A DNA stretch of 52,700 nucleotides from Chloroflexota bacterium (GCA_019873645.1 JAIOAX010000033.1:1-52700), one strand, 5' to 3'; shown: positions 23,465 to 32,172, counted from the stretch's first letter. Numbers and translations: made by a program. Notes: generated by a model from the letters alone, not told the origin.

Positions 23465-25189
23465 TTACAGTGGTGGGGTGGAGGGCAGGGTGAAGTAGAA
23501 TTCGCTTCCGCGCCCTATGGCGCTTTCGACACCTACTTCACCGCTCAGTCGTGTAACAATGCGCTGTACGATTGAGAGTCCCAGACCGTGTCCCTCCACG
23601 GAAGTTTGGTGCAGGCGTGTGAAAGCGGTAAAGAGATGCGCCTGCTCCTCTTCGGTGAGTCCCCGGCCGTTATCGCGCACCCAAAAGCGCGCCGTATCCG
23701 ACGTTGCCATGGCTCCTCCCAATTCGACGCGCGGCGGAATCCCACCGTATTTAATGGCGTTGCTGATATAGTTGACCCACACTTCTTCGATCCAGGGAGC
23801 ATATCCGTAGGCCACCGGCCAGATCTCAGGAACGATAACCCGGGCCTGGGATGTTTTCACCAGATCCCCGACCCTTTCCAACGCTGCCGCAACGATTTTC
23901 TGCATATCCAGACAGAAGATGGGAACTTCATCCATTTTGCGAACGCTGGCAAGCAACAGCAATTCATTGATGATGTTGGCCATGCGCCGGCCATTCTGGG
24001 CGATGACGGCCAGCATATCGCCCAATTTTTCAGATGGGATTTGGGTATAGCGTCTTTGTAGCAAGTCGCTAAACCCCACGAGGGCCGTGAGGGGCGTCTT
24101 CAGATCATGGGCAACGGTATGCGCGAAAGCGTCCAGCTCGGCGTTGCGCGCTTCCAACTCGGTGGTTTGTTGGCGCAATGCTTCTTCGACCAGTTTCCGC
24201 TCGGCGATTTCCTGTTGCGCCAGTTCATACAGGTATGCTTGATGGATGGCAATGGCTAACACTGCGGCAATCTCGGCCGCAATGTCAATGTGGGTTTCGT
24301 CGAATGTTGCCGGCTGCTGTGATTCCAGGTGCAGGATGCCCATCAAGGTCTCGTGCGTAAGCAGGGGCACGCTAACGTAGCTGCGTATATTTTCAGACGC
24401 CATGTGTTGCTGCAATGGAGTGAGATCTGAGAGTTCGCGGAGGTCCGAAACGCCCAGGGGACGCCCGCTGCGCAAGGTCGGGCTGGCACAGAGTTCCCCA
24501 TAAACCTGTGCGTCAATCTCTAGCGTCAATGCGGCGCTGGATTCGGCCGCGAGTATTTTGCAGTTCCCTGTGTCGGTAACAGCGATCACGATGACCCGTT
24601 CACACGGGATAAGCTGGCGGATTCGTTCGACTGCCGCAACGGCAATCGTCTCCGGCGAACGCGCCGCCACAATGGACTGGTCAATTTCATGCAGGACGCG
24701 CAGCCGTTCCGCATAGTGCCGCAGACTCTCTTCGGCACAGGCGCGCTCCACAATTTCTTGTTGCAAGGCCGCATTGTTTTGTTCCAGGCGCTGCTGCAAG
24801 CGCCGTAAGTTCAGATGTGTTTCGATACGCGCCAGGACTTCTTTGATCTGGAAAGGTTTGCTGATGTAATCTACGCCGCCGACGGCAAAAGCGCGCACTT
24901 TGTCGAGTTCCTGGTTCAACGCACTCAGGAAAATGACCGGGATGTCGTGGGTGCGGGGGGCAGCCTTCAGACGTTCGCAAACCTCATAACCGGATAGGCC
25001 GGGCATCATGATGTCGAGCAAGATCAAATCGGGGGTGAATGTTTGCACCATTTCCAACGCCTGCACACCATCAGGCGCAGATTGCACGTCGTATTCTTCC
25101 CGGCTCAAAATTTCGCTCAAAAACCGCACGTTGAGCGGGGCATCATCCACGATCAAAATGCTGGCTTTCGGCGGAACGGATTCGCTCAT
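23465..25189 (-). CDS. hybrid signalling protein: receiver, GAF, histidine kinase
   Basis: 574-residue cytosolic protein. Domain order: receiver (about 10-125; phospho-acceptor Asp in LILLDIMMPG, KPF switch loop), a coiled segment, GAF (about 165-310), a second coiled segment, HisKA with phospho-His in AHTVAHDLKTPL, then HATPase with N box NAIKYGG, G1 WVRDNGRGL and G2 GHGLGLSIV. No membrane span. Receiver-first order with no C-terminal receiver means it is probably switched by an upstream kinase and signals to an unlinked regulator; no partner is adjacent. ATG 25189 follows GAGGG; an earlier in-frame start lacks a site. Confidence 0.93.
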   Translation of the reverse strand: MSESVPPKASILIVDDAPLNVRFLSEILSREEYDVQSAPDGVQALEMVQTFTPDLILLDIMMPGLSGYEVCERLKAAPRTHDIPVIFLSALNQELDKVRAFAVGGVDYISKPFQIKEVLARIETHLNLRRLQQRLEQNNAALQQEIVERACAEESLRHYAERLRVLHEIDQSIVAARSPETIAVAAVERIRQLIPCERVIVIAVTDTGNCKILAAESSAALTLEIDAQVYGELCASPTLRSGRPLGVSDLRELSDLTPLQQHMASENIRSYVSVPLLTHETLMGILHLESQQPATFDETHIDIAAEIAAVLAIAIHQAYLYELAQQEIAERKLVEEALRQQTTELEARNAELDAFAHTVAHDLKTPLTALVGFSDLLQRRYTQIPSEKLGDMLAVIAQNGRRMANIINELLLLASVRKMDEVPIFCLDMQKIVAAALERVGDLVKTSQARVIVPEIWPVAYGYAPWIEEVWVNYISNAIKYGGIPPRVELGGAMATSDTARFWVRDNGRGLTEEEQAHLFTAFTRLHQTSVEGHGLGLSIVQRIVTRLSGEVGVESAIGRGSEFYFTLPSTPPL

Positions 25190-25287
25190 GATCCCTCGCA
25201 TCGGCACGCCCAAACGCGCAATGAAAGTTCCTTCAAAGCGTACAATCTCATTCTAACCTTAAAAGTATACTTTGCAAGGGGTGAGAC

Positions 25288-26922
25288 TTATCCGAACAAA
25301 GCCGTCGTGGCGTCTTGAACATCAATGCCTTTGCCGGCGATCTCGCCGTACAAGTCTTGATAGTCGCGGGTGTGGATGACAATCGGCATAGGCACGGCAT
25401 GCCCCAGGATCATGGCCTGCTGTTTGGTCTCCAGGCGCGCCAGGACTTCGCGTAACGCCGCCGTCCCTGCCAGCCCCGAAAATACGGCGCGGATGTCGTT
25501 CTCCTCATCCAGCAAGGCCGTCACCCGCGTACCGATCTGGCTCATCACTTCCGGGTCAATGCCGCTGGGCCGCTGATCCACCACCAGCAGAGTGACGTTG
25601 TACTTGCGCATCTCCCGCGCAATCGTGCCAAAAATGGTGTGGCGCGCAATCGCCGGATCGAGGAACTTGTGCGCTTCCTCGATGGTGATGACCAGGGGCC
25701 GCGGCTCACTGCCCTTGCCGCCCAACGCCGACTCTTTGCGATCTACGTAGGCTTTGTGAATCCGCCGCGTGATGTAGTTGGCTACCAGGATGTAGGCTTC
25801 CAGGGCGTTGCCATAGCGACCAAACTCCAAAATCACGCTTTTGTTGCTCTCAATGTATTGCAAGATGCGCCCAATCGGGTCATCGTCAGCTTTCTCTACC
25901 AGGAAGTCAAAACGACGCAGTTGCTCTAGCTTGCGTTTGATCGCGCCGAGCGTGCCCTCGTGCAGTTGATTGTTTTCCAGGATGGCGAGCAGGTCTTCAT
26001 CCGGCTCTTCAGCCAGCAGCCGGCGCACCCATGCGGTACCCAGACGCCGCCGCAGCATATAGAGCGCGTTCGTCTGCACATCGGTAAAGCCGAAGAGTGG
26101 CGCCAGCATCTCCAGGTCTTCCGGCTCCAGTTGCTCATAGCCGATGGTGACGTTGAAGTCCACCTTGCTGCCACGCCGTCGTGACGATTCGGGATCGAGT
26201 GTGAAAACTGTCACCCGCCCGTCGAAGAAAAGCTGGCGCAGTCCTTTCACGTCTTGCCGCGCTTCATCCTGGCTCTTCCAGCCGTACTCGTTGTGCATAT
26301 CGAAGACCAGGTTGACGGCTGCCCGGTGCTGGATGATGCCGGCCAGGATCATGCGTGTGAGAAATGTTTTGCCGGTGCCGCTTTTCCCGAAGATCCCGCT
26401 GGAACGTTCCACAAAGCGTTGCAAATCCAGGGCGATGCGCGTGTTTTCCATCTCCAGCGGCTCACCGATGTAGAAGCGGCCCGGGGCGTCAGGATCGCCG
26501 AAGACCTGCGCCACTTCTTCCGGCGTGGCCTCGTACACGCGCGTGAAGTGGCCGGGGATGGTCTTGGCGGGGCGCACTGCGTCATCTTCGACCACCAGCA
26601 TCGGCGTGATATGGATGCGCCCGTAGGTGAGCGTGCCGCGATAGACACGCGCCAGGAAGCTCTCGGGGTCTTCCGGCGGCGATTGTTCCAGTTCCGGCGC
26701 GCGGGTTTCCAGGGCCACGTCGGTGATCATCCCGAAGAAACGCCGCTCCGTCTGCCCGCGCACGACGACATATCGCCCTACGGCTAAACCCTCAATAAAG
26801 CGGTCCGGTGACAGTTTCGCTTCCAATCCCCGGCTCAGGCTGCCGCTGACCACGTTGCCCAACACGCTGGCTTCAACCGGTTTGGGGCGCGGGAACCACA
26901 GATCCAATTCACTTTCGCTCAT
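25288..26922 (-). CDS. HerA-like bipolar DNA translocase / DUF87 ATPase
   Basis: 544-residue RecA-fold ATPase. An N-terminal HAS-barrel (about 1-110) precedes the motor. Walker A is GIFGKSGTGKTFL (about 187-199), Walker B with catalytic Glu is PLVITIEEAHKF, followed by DQRPSGIDPEVMSQ and the arginine-finger region GTRVTALL. In archaea HerA works with the NurA nuclease in DNA end resection, and in bacteria also in phage defence with nurA or sir2-like partners; no such partner is in this window. Start ATG 26922 follows AAGGAAGTG. The leader carries both spacer repeat families. Confidence 0.88.
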   Translation of the reverse strand: MSESELDLWFPRPKPVEASVLGNVVSGSLSRGLEAKLSPDRFIEGLAVGRYVVVRGQTERRFFGMITDVALETRAPELEQSPPEDPESFLARVYRGTLTYGRIHITPMLVVEDDAVRPAKTIPGHFTRVYEATPEEVAQVFGDPDAPGRFYIGEPLEMENTRIALDLQRFVERSSGIFGKSGTGKTFLTRMILAGIIQHRAAVNLVFDMHNEYGWKSQDEARQDVKGLRQLFFDGRVTVFTLDPESSRRRGSKVDFNVTIGYEQLEPEDLEMLAPLFGFTDVQTNALYMLRRRLGTAWVRRLLAEEPDEDLLAILENNQLHEGTLGAIKRKLEQLRRFDFLVEKADDDPIGRILQYIESNKSVILEFGRYGNALEAYILVANYITRRIHKAYVDRKESALGGKGSEPRPLVITIEEAHKFLDPAIARHTIFGTIAREMRKYNVTLLVVDQRPSGIDPEVMSQIGTRVTALLDEENDIRAVFSGLAGTAALREVLARLETKQQAMILGHAVPMPIVIHTRDYQDLYGEIAGKGIDVQDATTALFG

Positions 26923-26940
26923 CGTTCACTTCCTTGTAAT

Positions 26941-26971
26941 CGTTTGAACGTTGGCAGGTTGGAACGTTGAC
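26941..26971 (-). repeat. N5AAC octamer spacer repeat (copy 4)
   Basis: On the minus strand: GTTCCAAC, CTGCCAAC, GTTCAAAC, then GATTACAAGG and the herA-like start. Same orientation as the gene. Confidence 0.85.
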
Positions 26972-27026
26972 ATGTTTAGGATGAGTTACCAATTCAGGGC
27001 ATCAATTCTATGATACACGGTTTGTA

Positions 27027-27057
27027 AATCCGTTCAAATCCGTTGAATCCGTTGACA
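27027..27057 (-). repeat. ACGGATT 10-bp spacer repeat (copy 2)
   Basis: Minus strand GTCAACGGATTCAACGGATTTGAACGGATTT, upstream of the herA-like gene, same polarity as the copy before the GT4 gene at 17159. Confidence 0.85.
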
Positions 27058-27068
27058 AAATTTAATGG

Positions 27069-28109
27069 CTACGGCGACAGTTGTTGCAAGACGTGCGCAA
27101 AATAGTCCACCGACCAGGCGCCTTTCACGCGGATGCGCGGCCAGGTGTAGCGATTATCCAGGCGCAGTTCGGTGCCCCAGGCGGTGGTCACGGCGCCCCA
27201 ATAGCCGGCGGATTCGACAACGGCGAGGGTTGCCGCATCATAACGTCCGGAGGGATAACAGAAAAAGCGCACGGGGTGTTCGGTATGCGCTTCAACGGCT
27301 TCACGCGCGCCCAGGATCTGGTAGACCAGGAAATCATAGCTGCGGTTGGTCAGATCATAGTGATCGCGGCCATGCGCTTGCATAGACATGCCGGCGTCGG
27401 CCATGGCGCGGATGTCGGCCCAGGTGAGGTATTGCGGCGCTTCGTAATGTGCGGGGGTCGCCAGCACGAAGAATTCACCCACGAAGCCATATTTTTGCAG
27501 CAACGGCAGCGCATCGGTGAAGGCGTCTTTGTAACCATCGTCAAACGTCAATACGATAGGTTTTTCCGGCAGCGGCTTGCCGGTGGTGAGCGTTGCGTAA
27601 ATATCCGCCAGCAAGACGGTGTGGTACCCCTGCGCCTGTAAGTATTGCAGTTGCTCTTCAAAGCGCGCCGGCGTCACCGTGAGATCGCGGCGGTAAACAT
27701 CGGCGTCGGGCGGTAGCTCGGAGATGTAGTGGTACATCAAAATCGGCACATGGACGGCTTGCGGCGGCGGAGGGTAGGTCGGCGTGGGAGGCAAGGGCGT
27801 GGGTGTTTCCGTCGGCGGTGGGAGGGGCGTGGGTGTTTCTGTGGGAGTCGAGGTCGCTGTAGGGGTGGGTGAAGGCGCAGGCGTCTCTGTTGGCGTGGGG
27901 GTGAGTGTAGGGAGCGGCGTCGCTGTGGCCGTAGCGGCGGCCGTTGTCGTCGCGGTAGCGGTAGATATGGGCAGCGGGGTCGTGGTGGCTAATGTCGCGG
28001 CCTCGGCGAGCTTTTTGGGGGCAGGATTTCCGACGCCGGTCTCAGACGCAGCGCGACATCCTGCCAGGCAGAGCAGCAGAAAAAGGCACAACGCACGGCG
28101 AAAGATCAT
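27069..28109 (-). CDS. polysaccharide deacetylase lipoprotein (NodB domain)
   Basis: 346-residue exported carbohydrate esterase family 4 enzyme. A lipoprotein signal (LLLCLAGC, Cys at about 18) is followed by a Thr-Pro-rich linker (about 45-120) that lifts the catalytic domain off the membrane, then a NodB domain from about 124 (VPILMYHYIS). Metal site: TFDDGYKDAF (Asp-Asp) and QAHGRDHYDL (H-x3-H). Substrate would be cell-wall or capsule N-acetylated polysaccharide. The linker is encoded by a period-6 tract. Stop reads into a spacer with no clear terminator. Confidence 0.9.
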   Translation of the reverse strand: MIFRRALCLFLLLCLAGCRAASETGVGNPAPKKLAEAATLATTTPLPISTATATTTAAATATATPLPTLTPTPTETPAPSPTPTATSTPTETPTPLPPPTETPTPLPPTPTYPPPPQAVHVPILMYHYISELPPDADVYRRDLTVTPARFEEQLQYLQAQGYHTVLLADIYATLTTGKPLPEKPIVLTFDDGYKDAFTDALPLLQKYGFVGEFFVLATPAHYEAPQYLTWADIRAMADAGMSMQAHGRDHYDLTNRSYDFLVYQILGAREAVEAHTEHPVRFFCYPSGRYDAATLAVVESAGYWGAVTTAWGTELRLDNRYTWPRIRVKGAWSVDYFAHVLQQLSP

Positions 28110-28118
28110 AAGCCTCCA

Positions 28119-28196
28119 GAAAGAATCAAAGAATCAGCGAATGAGCGAATCGGCGAATGAGCGAATCAGCAAATCGGCAAATCGGCAAATCAGCAA
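28119..28196 (-). repeat. GATTCGC spacer repeat
   Basis: On the minus strand eight or so GATT-type words (ATTTGCTGATT, GATTCGCTCATTCGCCGATTC) run up to 10 nt before the deacetylase start. Same family as 18302 and 35852. Confidence 0.8.
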
Positions 28197-28202
28197 ATTT
28201 CT

Positions 28203-28225
28203 CTGCTCGGGCCGGTCTCCTGACC
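28203..28225 (-). repeat. dispersed 23-bp spacer motif, copy 2
   Basis: Minus strand GGTCAGGAGACCGG followed by CCCGAGCAG, 22 of 23 bases identical to 1591-1613. Followed by a spacer repeat exactly as copy 1 is. Confidence 0.7.
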
Positions 28226-28258
28226 ATGCCCGGGCAGCCTCCGGCATACAACATAATA

Positions 28259-28294
28259 CGCGCGAGAGCGGCAGGTATTCTTTGCTCTCGCGCG
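28259..28294 (-). other. 11-bp hairpin after the anti-sigma gene
   Basis: CGCGCGAGAGC / GCTCTCGCGCG stem with a 14-nt loop, 15 nt after the anti-sigma stop. No T-run follows on either strand; possible weak or Rho-assisted stop. Confidence 0.5.
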
Positions 28295-28308
28295 CGGTGA
28301 GATCAATG

Positions 28309-29226
28309 TCAGCGACGGCGGGACATCCAATATGTGAGCCCCACCAGGCAGAGCGTGACGATCCCCAGTATACCAGGAATCCACCAGGGGGAAACTGCGG
28401 GTTTCCGCACCGGCGCATGGGGTTCGGCGGTGATGTTATACGACAAGGCGACCGGCGCTTCTGTTGATTGTTCAATACCGGTCTCTGCATCGGTTTCGCC
28501 TTCCATAGGGGGGGCTGCGGGAAGCGGGGTGGGAGTGGGAAGAACTGCGCTCGCGCCCTCAATGGGGGCGTTATTGTCTGTACCCTGTGCGTCCATGATG
28601 CCTGTATCCGCCCCCAATGTTTCTGTGGCAGGGAGCGGCACAAGTTGTGCGGCCGGCTCGGCCTGTGGTGGTGTTGCTTCGATACGCTGCTCCGCCTCGG
28701 GGGCTTCGGTTGCCGACGCCATTGACGGGGCCAGGGCCTTGTCCATCTGCTCTTCCTGCAGCGGAGCCGGGGCTGCTGTCGCGACGGGCATTTCTGTCGG
28801 GGCGGCGGAGAGCAATTCGACCTGCCGCGTGACCACCACTTCTTTAGGGGCTTCCACGGCAGCTTGCGGCTGTTCCATCACCATTGCCGTCGGGCTGACC
28901 CCCTGACGCAGCAGATTCAGTCCGACTGTCACCACAAAGGCCAGCGCCGTCAGTGAGGTTGCCAGGCGCATCATCAGCAGGGAAGGACGGCGCGGCGCGA
29001 CACGTTTGATAGGCTGTGCAACCATCGCGGGGGTCAGCAGATAATTGCGCGGCGGCTCGCGCAGCGGGACAGAACGCATCAGAGTCACGATTTGGCGCAG
29101 GGCATCCACACGTTGGCGTAAGGCCGGGTTGGTTGCCAGGTCGCTCTCGAAGCGGGACTGCGTTGCCGGTTCCAGTTGCCCGTCTACGTAGGCAGAAATA
29201 TCCACGTCATTCCAGGTTGCGTTCAT
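28309..29226 (-). CDS. anti-sigma factor-like single-pass membrane protein
   Basis: 305 residues. The N-terminal about 90 residues (WNDVDISAYVDGQLEPATQS, then helical LRQRVDALRQIV) resemble an anti-sigma domain but lack the zinc His-x3-Cys-x2-Cys. A membrane segment lies at about 100-118 (LATSLTALAFVVTVGLNLL), then a Pro/Glu/Ala-rich extracytoplasmic stretch of about 140 residues and a second hydrophobic segment near the C-terminus (WWIPGILGIVTLCLVGLTYW). It follows the ECF sigma gene by 33 nt, so it probably holds that sigma factor at the membrane. ATG 29226 is preferred over a TTG start six codons upstream. Confidence 0.8.
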   Translation of the reverse strand: MNATWNDVDISAYVDGQLEPATQSRFESDLATNPALRQRVDALRQIVTLMRSVPLREPPRNYLLTPAMVAQPIKRVAPRRPSLLMMRLATSLTALAFVVTVGLNLLRQGVSPTAMVMEQPQAAVEAPKEVVVTRQVELLSAAPTEMPVATAAPAPLQEEQMDKALAPSMASATEAPEAEQRIEATPPQAEPAAQLVPLPATETLGADTGIMDAQGTDNNAPIEGASAVLPTPTPLPAAPPMEGETDAETGIEQSTEAPVALSYNITAEPHAPVRKPAVSPWWIPGILGIVTLCLVGLTYWMSRRR

Positions 29227-29259
29227 CCCTAAGATTCTCTCCAATGTTGAGTTCCTACA

Positions 29260-29877
29260 CTATGTCCCGGTCTCACTGTTTAGACGATAACGGCTGGGCA
29301 AAAGTTCCCCTTCCTTTTGAAGCAAGGCTTGCATCGCCAAACGCGCGCGCGCCAGCCGTGACTTGACGGTGCCCAGCCGCACGCGCATCGTTTCGGCGAC
29401 TTCCTGATATGAAAAACCGAACTGATCTATCAGCAGCAACGTCATCCGTTGCTCTTCGGGCAGTTTGGCAAGCGTGCGCTCCAACATGGCGCGCAGTTCG
29501 TACTGTTGCACGGTCTGCTCTGGCAGTGGTCCATCATCTGTCAGATGCGGATTGGCTTCGTCGTCCATATCGCCGAAGTCATCCCAGGAGGCAACGGGAT
29601 GGCGTTTGTGGCGGCGCATTTCATCGTAGCAGGCGTTGGAGACGATACGCAGCAGCCAGGCGCGGAAAGAGCCGCCGCGAAACTTTGCCAGCGCCTTGTA
29701 TGCCGCAATGAAAGCCTCCTGCGCGGCATCATCTGCAGCGGCAGCATCGCCCAACAGATGGAACGCCAGGTTATACACCTGCGTTTGATAATGCAGGATG
29801 AGCGCGTTGAAAGCGTCCAGGTTGCCCCTTTGGGCGCTCTGGACTAATGCTTGTTCGTCCCAGGTGGTTGTGCACAT
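29260..29877 (-). CDS. ECF RNA polymerase sigma factor
   Basis: 205-residue sigma70-family factor. Region 2 is present (AFNALILHYQTQVYNLAF, then AAQEAFIAAYKALAKFRGG and RAWLLRIVSNACYDEMRR), as is region 4 (LPEEQRMTLLLIDQFGFSYQ and GTVKSRLARARLAMQ). It is cotranscribed with the anti-sigma gene. ATG 29877 has no recognisable Shine-Dalgarno; a tandem ACGAATC repeat lies right up to it, so the message may be leaderless or use the repeat region. Target promoters are unknown; no second copy of a shared ECF motif is evident. Confidence 0.93.
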   Translation of the reverse strand: MCTTTWDEQALVQSAQRGNLDAFNALILHYQTQVYNLAFHLLGDAAAADDAAQEAFIAAYKALAKFRGGSFRAWLLRIVSNACYDEMRRHKRHPVASWDDFGDMDDEANPHLTDDGPLPEQTVQQYELRAMLERTLAKLPEEQRMTLLLIDQFGFSYQEVAETMRVRLGTVKSRLARARLAMQALLQKEGELLPSRYRLNSETGT

Positions 29878-29922
29878 TACGAATTACGAATCGCGAATCA
29901 CGAATCACGAATTACGAATCAC
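29878..29922 (-). repeat. ACGAATC spacer repeat
   Basis: Five copies of (A)CGAATTA/CGAATCA words in tandem (8-bp and 9-bp periods), touching the sigma factor start codon on one side and the tRNA-Leu promoter on the other. Confidence 0.85.
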
Positions 29923-29924
29923 GC

Positions 29925-29952
29925 TTGACGTATTTCCAAATTTCGCTATACT
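29925..29952 (+). promoter_or_regulatory. tRNA-Leu promoter
   Basis: -35 TTGACG (29925-29930), 16-nt spacer, -10 TATACT (29947-29952), 9 nt before the tRNA. Confidence 0.85.
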
Positions 29953-29961
29953 ACACGGTAA

Positions 29962-30044
29962 GCCGAAGTGGCGGAATAGGCAGACGCAAGCGACTCAAAA
30001 TCGCTCGGGTGATCCCCGTGTGGGTTCGACTCCCACCTTCGGCA
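29962..30044 (+). tRNA. tRNA-Leu (CAA)
   Basis: 83-nt class II tRNA: acceptor GCCGAAG/CTTCGGC, anticodon stem AGCGA/TCGCT around CTCAAAA (anticodon CAA), long variable arm CGGGTGATCCCCGT, T arm GTGGG-TTCGACT-CCCAC, discriminator A. Confidence 0.97.
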
Positions 30045-30055
30045 TTATAACGCAC

Positions 30056-30090
30056 AAACGGGTGAACGCCAAGTTCACCCGTTTTGTTTG
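30056..30090 (+). terminator. tRNA-Leu terminator
   Basis: AAACGGGTGAAC / GTTCACCCGTTT (12-bp stem, 5-nt loop) followed by TGTTTG. Confidence 0.88.
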
Positions 30091-30103
30091 TTGGTAAGAG
30101 GGC

Positions 30104-30131
30104 TTGACGCCCTTACCCCCTCAGATATAAT
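30104..30131 (+). promoter_or_regulatory. ftsY-prfB promoter
   Basis: -35 TTGACG (30104-30109), 16-nt spacer, perfect -10 TATAAT (30126-30131). The AGGAGG at 30139-30144 serves ftsY. Confidence 0.85.
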
Positions 30132-30155
30132 CACGCTCAGGAGGAAGCACACGGC

Positions 30156-31058
30156 ATGAAGGGAATTTTCGAGAGTCTGCGCAAGACGCGCAATGCCATT
30201 TTCGGGCAAATTGTTAACTTGCTAGGGGCTGGCGACATCAACGCCGAAACCTGGGAAGACCTGGAAGCGTTGCTGATCCAGGGTGACGTGGGGGTGGAAA
30301 CGTCGCTGACGCTGGTCGAACGGTTGCGCAAGCGCGCCAGTAGTGAAGGGATTTATCGCGCCGTAGACTTACAGAAGGTGTTGCGTGAGGAGTTGTACGC
30401 CCTATTGCCGGAGCCGAAGCCGCTCAACCTGGACTATCCCCTGGCCGTGATCCTCATCGTCGGTGTCAATGGTTCAGGGAAAACGACGAGCATCGGCAAA
30501 TTGACGGCGTATTTCAAGCGCGCCGGACGCAAAGTTGTGCTGGCGGCCGCTGACACTTTCCGTGCGGCGGCCATGGATCAACTGGTCATCTGGGGACAGC
30601 GCGTCGGCGTGCCGGTGATTACCGGGCCGGAAGGTGGTGACCCCAGCTCTGTGGCTTACGATGCCATTCAGCACGCGCAGGCGCACAAGGCCGATATGGT
30701 GATCGTGGATACTGCCGGGCGTCTGCACACTCAGCACAATCTGATGGCCGAGTTAGAGAAGATTCAGCGTGTCATTGCCAAGCGCGTGGCGTGGGCGCCG
30801 CATGAGACTTTCCTGGTGCTCGATGCCAACACCGGACAGAACGGCCTGGCGCAAGCGCAGCAGTTCCTCAATGCCGTCAAGGTCAGCGGGATTATCCTGG
30901 CGAAACTGGACGGCAGCGCCAAAGGCGGGATGGTGCTCTCCATCGGCCATCAACTGGGACTGCCGGTGCGCTTTGTGGGGACGGGCGAGCATGTGGAGGA
31001 CCTGGCGCTTTTCGACCGCCAGGCTTTTGTGGCAGGGCTGTTGGGAAAGGGAGTATAA
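30156..31058 (+). CDS. ftsY: signal recognition particle receptor FtsY
   Basis: SRP GTPase that docks ribosome-nascent chains at the membrane. It has the N domain (about 1-90) and G domain with GVNGSGKTTSIGKL (P-loop), DTFRAAAMDQL, DTAGRLHT and LDGSAKGG. Only 300 residues: the acidic A domain of about 200 residues found in E. coli FtsY is missing and the N-terminus begins directly with the N domain, which is normal for many bacteria outside Proteobacteria. Start ATG 30156 follows AGGAGG. The stop TAA is directly followed by the prfB start. Confidence 0.97.
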   Translation: MKGIFESLRKTRNAIFGQIVNLLGAGDINAETWEDLEALLIQGDVGVETSLTLVERLRKRASSEGIYRAVDLQKVLREELYALLPEPKPLNLDYPLAVILIVGVNGSGKTTSIGKLTAYFKRAGRKVVLAAADTFRAAAMDQLVIWGQRVGVPVITGPEGGDPSSVAYDAIQHAQAHKADMVIVDTAGRLHTQHNLMAELEKIQRVIAKRVAWAPHETFLVLDANTGQNGLAQAQQFLNAVKVSGIILAKLDGSAKGGMVLSIGHQLGLPVRFVGTGEHVEDLALFDRQAFVAGLLGKGV

Positions 31059-32148
31059 ATGACAGAATTAGTGGATCGGCTTGAAAATCTGGCTTCCCGC
31101 GTGGAAGCAATCTGGAGGCGTCTTTGACATCCCCGGCAAAATCCGAGAGGCAGAAACCCTGGAGCAGCAAAGCCTGAATCCTGCCCTGTGGGATGATCCC
31201 GAAAACGCCCGGCAGGTGATGCAGCGGCTCGCGGCGCTCCAGGAAGACATCACGTACTGGACGCATCTGCGTCAGGAAATTCAAGACACACAGGAGTTTC
31301 ATGCCCTTGGCGATGAAACACTGCTGGACGAACTTGAACATGCAACCGCTAAGTTAGAAGCGGAGCTGGCGCGTGCCGAATTTGAATTGTTGTTTTCCGG
31401 CCCGCACGACCGGGAAGATGCGATTTTGGCAATCCATGCCGGCGCCGGGGGAACAGATTCCCAGGACTGGGCGGAGATGTTGCTGCGGATGTTCCTGCGT
31501 TGGGCGGAGCGGCATCGCTTTAAGACCGAGATTCTCGATGAGATGGAAGGTGAAGGCGCCGGCATCAAAAGCGTCACGGTGAGCGTTCGCGGTGAACACG
31601 CCTACGGCTATCTGCGTTCGGAGCGCGGCGTTCACCGTCTGGTGCGCCTTTCGCCTTTCGATGCGGCGCATCGGCGGCATACCTCGTTTGCCCTCGTCGA
31701 GGTCTGGCCCGACCTGGGGGATGATGTGCCGCTGGAGATCAACCCTGACGACCTGAAGATCGAGACATATCGCGCCTCTTCGGCCGGCGGGCAACACATG
31801 CAGAAGAACGAGACAGCAGTGCGCATCACGCACTTGCCGACGGGGATTGTCTCTTCGTGCCAAAACGAGCGTTCGCAGACGCAAAACCGCGAGGTCGCCA
31901 TGCGGGTGCTCAAAGCACGCTTGATGCAGCTTGAGGAAGAAAAGCGTCATCAGCAGCTTCAAGAGCTTAAAGGCGAGCACGTAGATGCCGGATGGGGCAA
32001 TCAAATCCGTTCGTATGTGATCCATCCTTACCAGATGGTGAAGGATCATCGTACCGATTATGAGACCGGCAACGTGCAAGCTGTCTTTGACGGCGACCTG
32101 GACGCCTTTATGGAGGCGTACCTGCATCACACCATGACCGGGTCGTAA
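31059..32148 (+). CDS. prfB: peptide chain release factor 2 (programmed +1 frameshift)
   Basis: Recognises UGA/UAA stop codons. The gene has two frames. Frame 1 runs from ATG 31059 (MTELVDRLENLASR) to an in-frame TGA at 31125-31127; the ribosome shifts +1 at CTT-TGA-C (31122-31128) and continues in the second frame from GAC 31126. The product is 362 residues. Signatures of RF2: the SPF tripeptide (RLSPFDAAH) that reads UGA, and GGQ (SSAGGQHMQKN). The start overlaps the FtsY stop region with AAAGGGAG upstream. Annotating only the second frame would lose the first 22 residues. Confidence 0.97.
31114..31128 (+). promoter_or_regulatory. prfB frameshift site
   Basis: GGAGG (31114-31118), 3 nt, then CTT-TGA-C. 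The Shine-Dalgarno-like stimulator spaced 3 nt before the slippery CTT matches the classic RF2 autoregulatory frameshift: low RF2 slows termination at UGA and increases shifting. Confidence 0.96.
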
Positions 32149-32172
32149 GGATCAAGCGTATGCTACCATAAA

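Noticed and set aside
27784..28467. Gly/Val-rich open frame on the plus strand over the deacetylase linker
   Set aside because: It is the antisense of the Thr-Pro linker; periodic GTGGGC-type codons and no conserved features.
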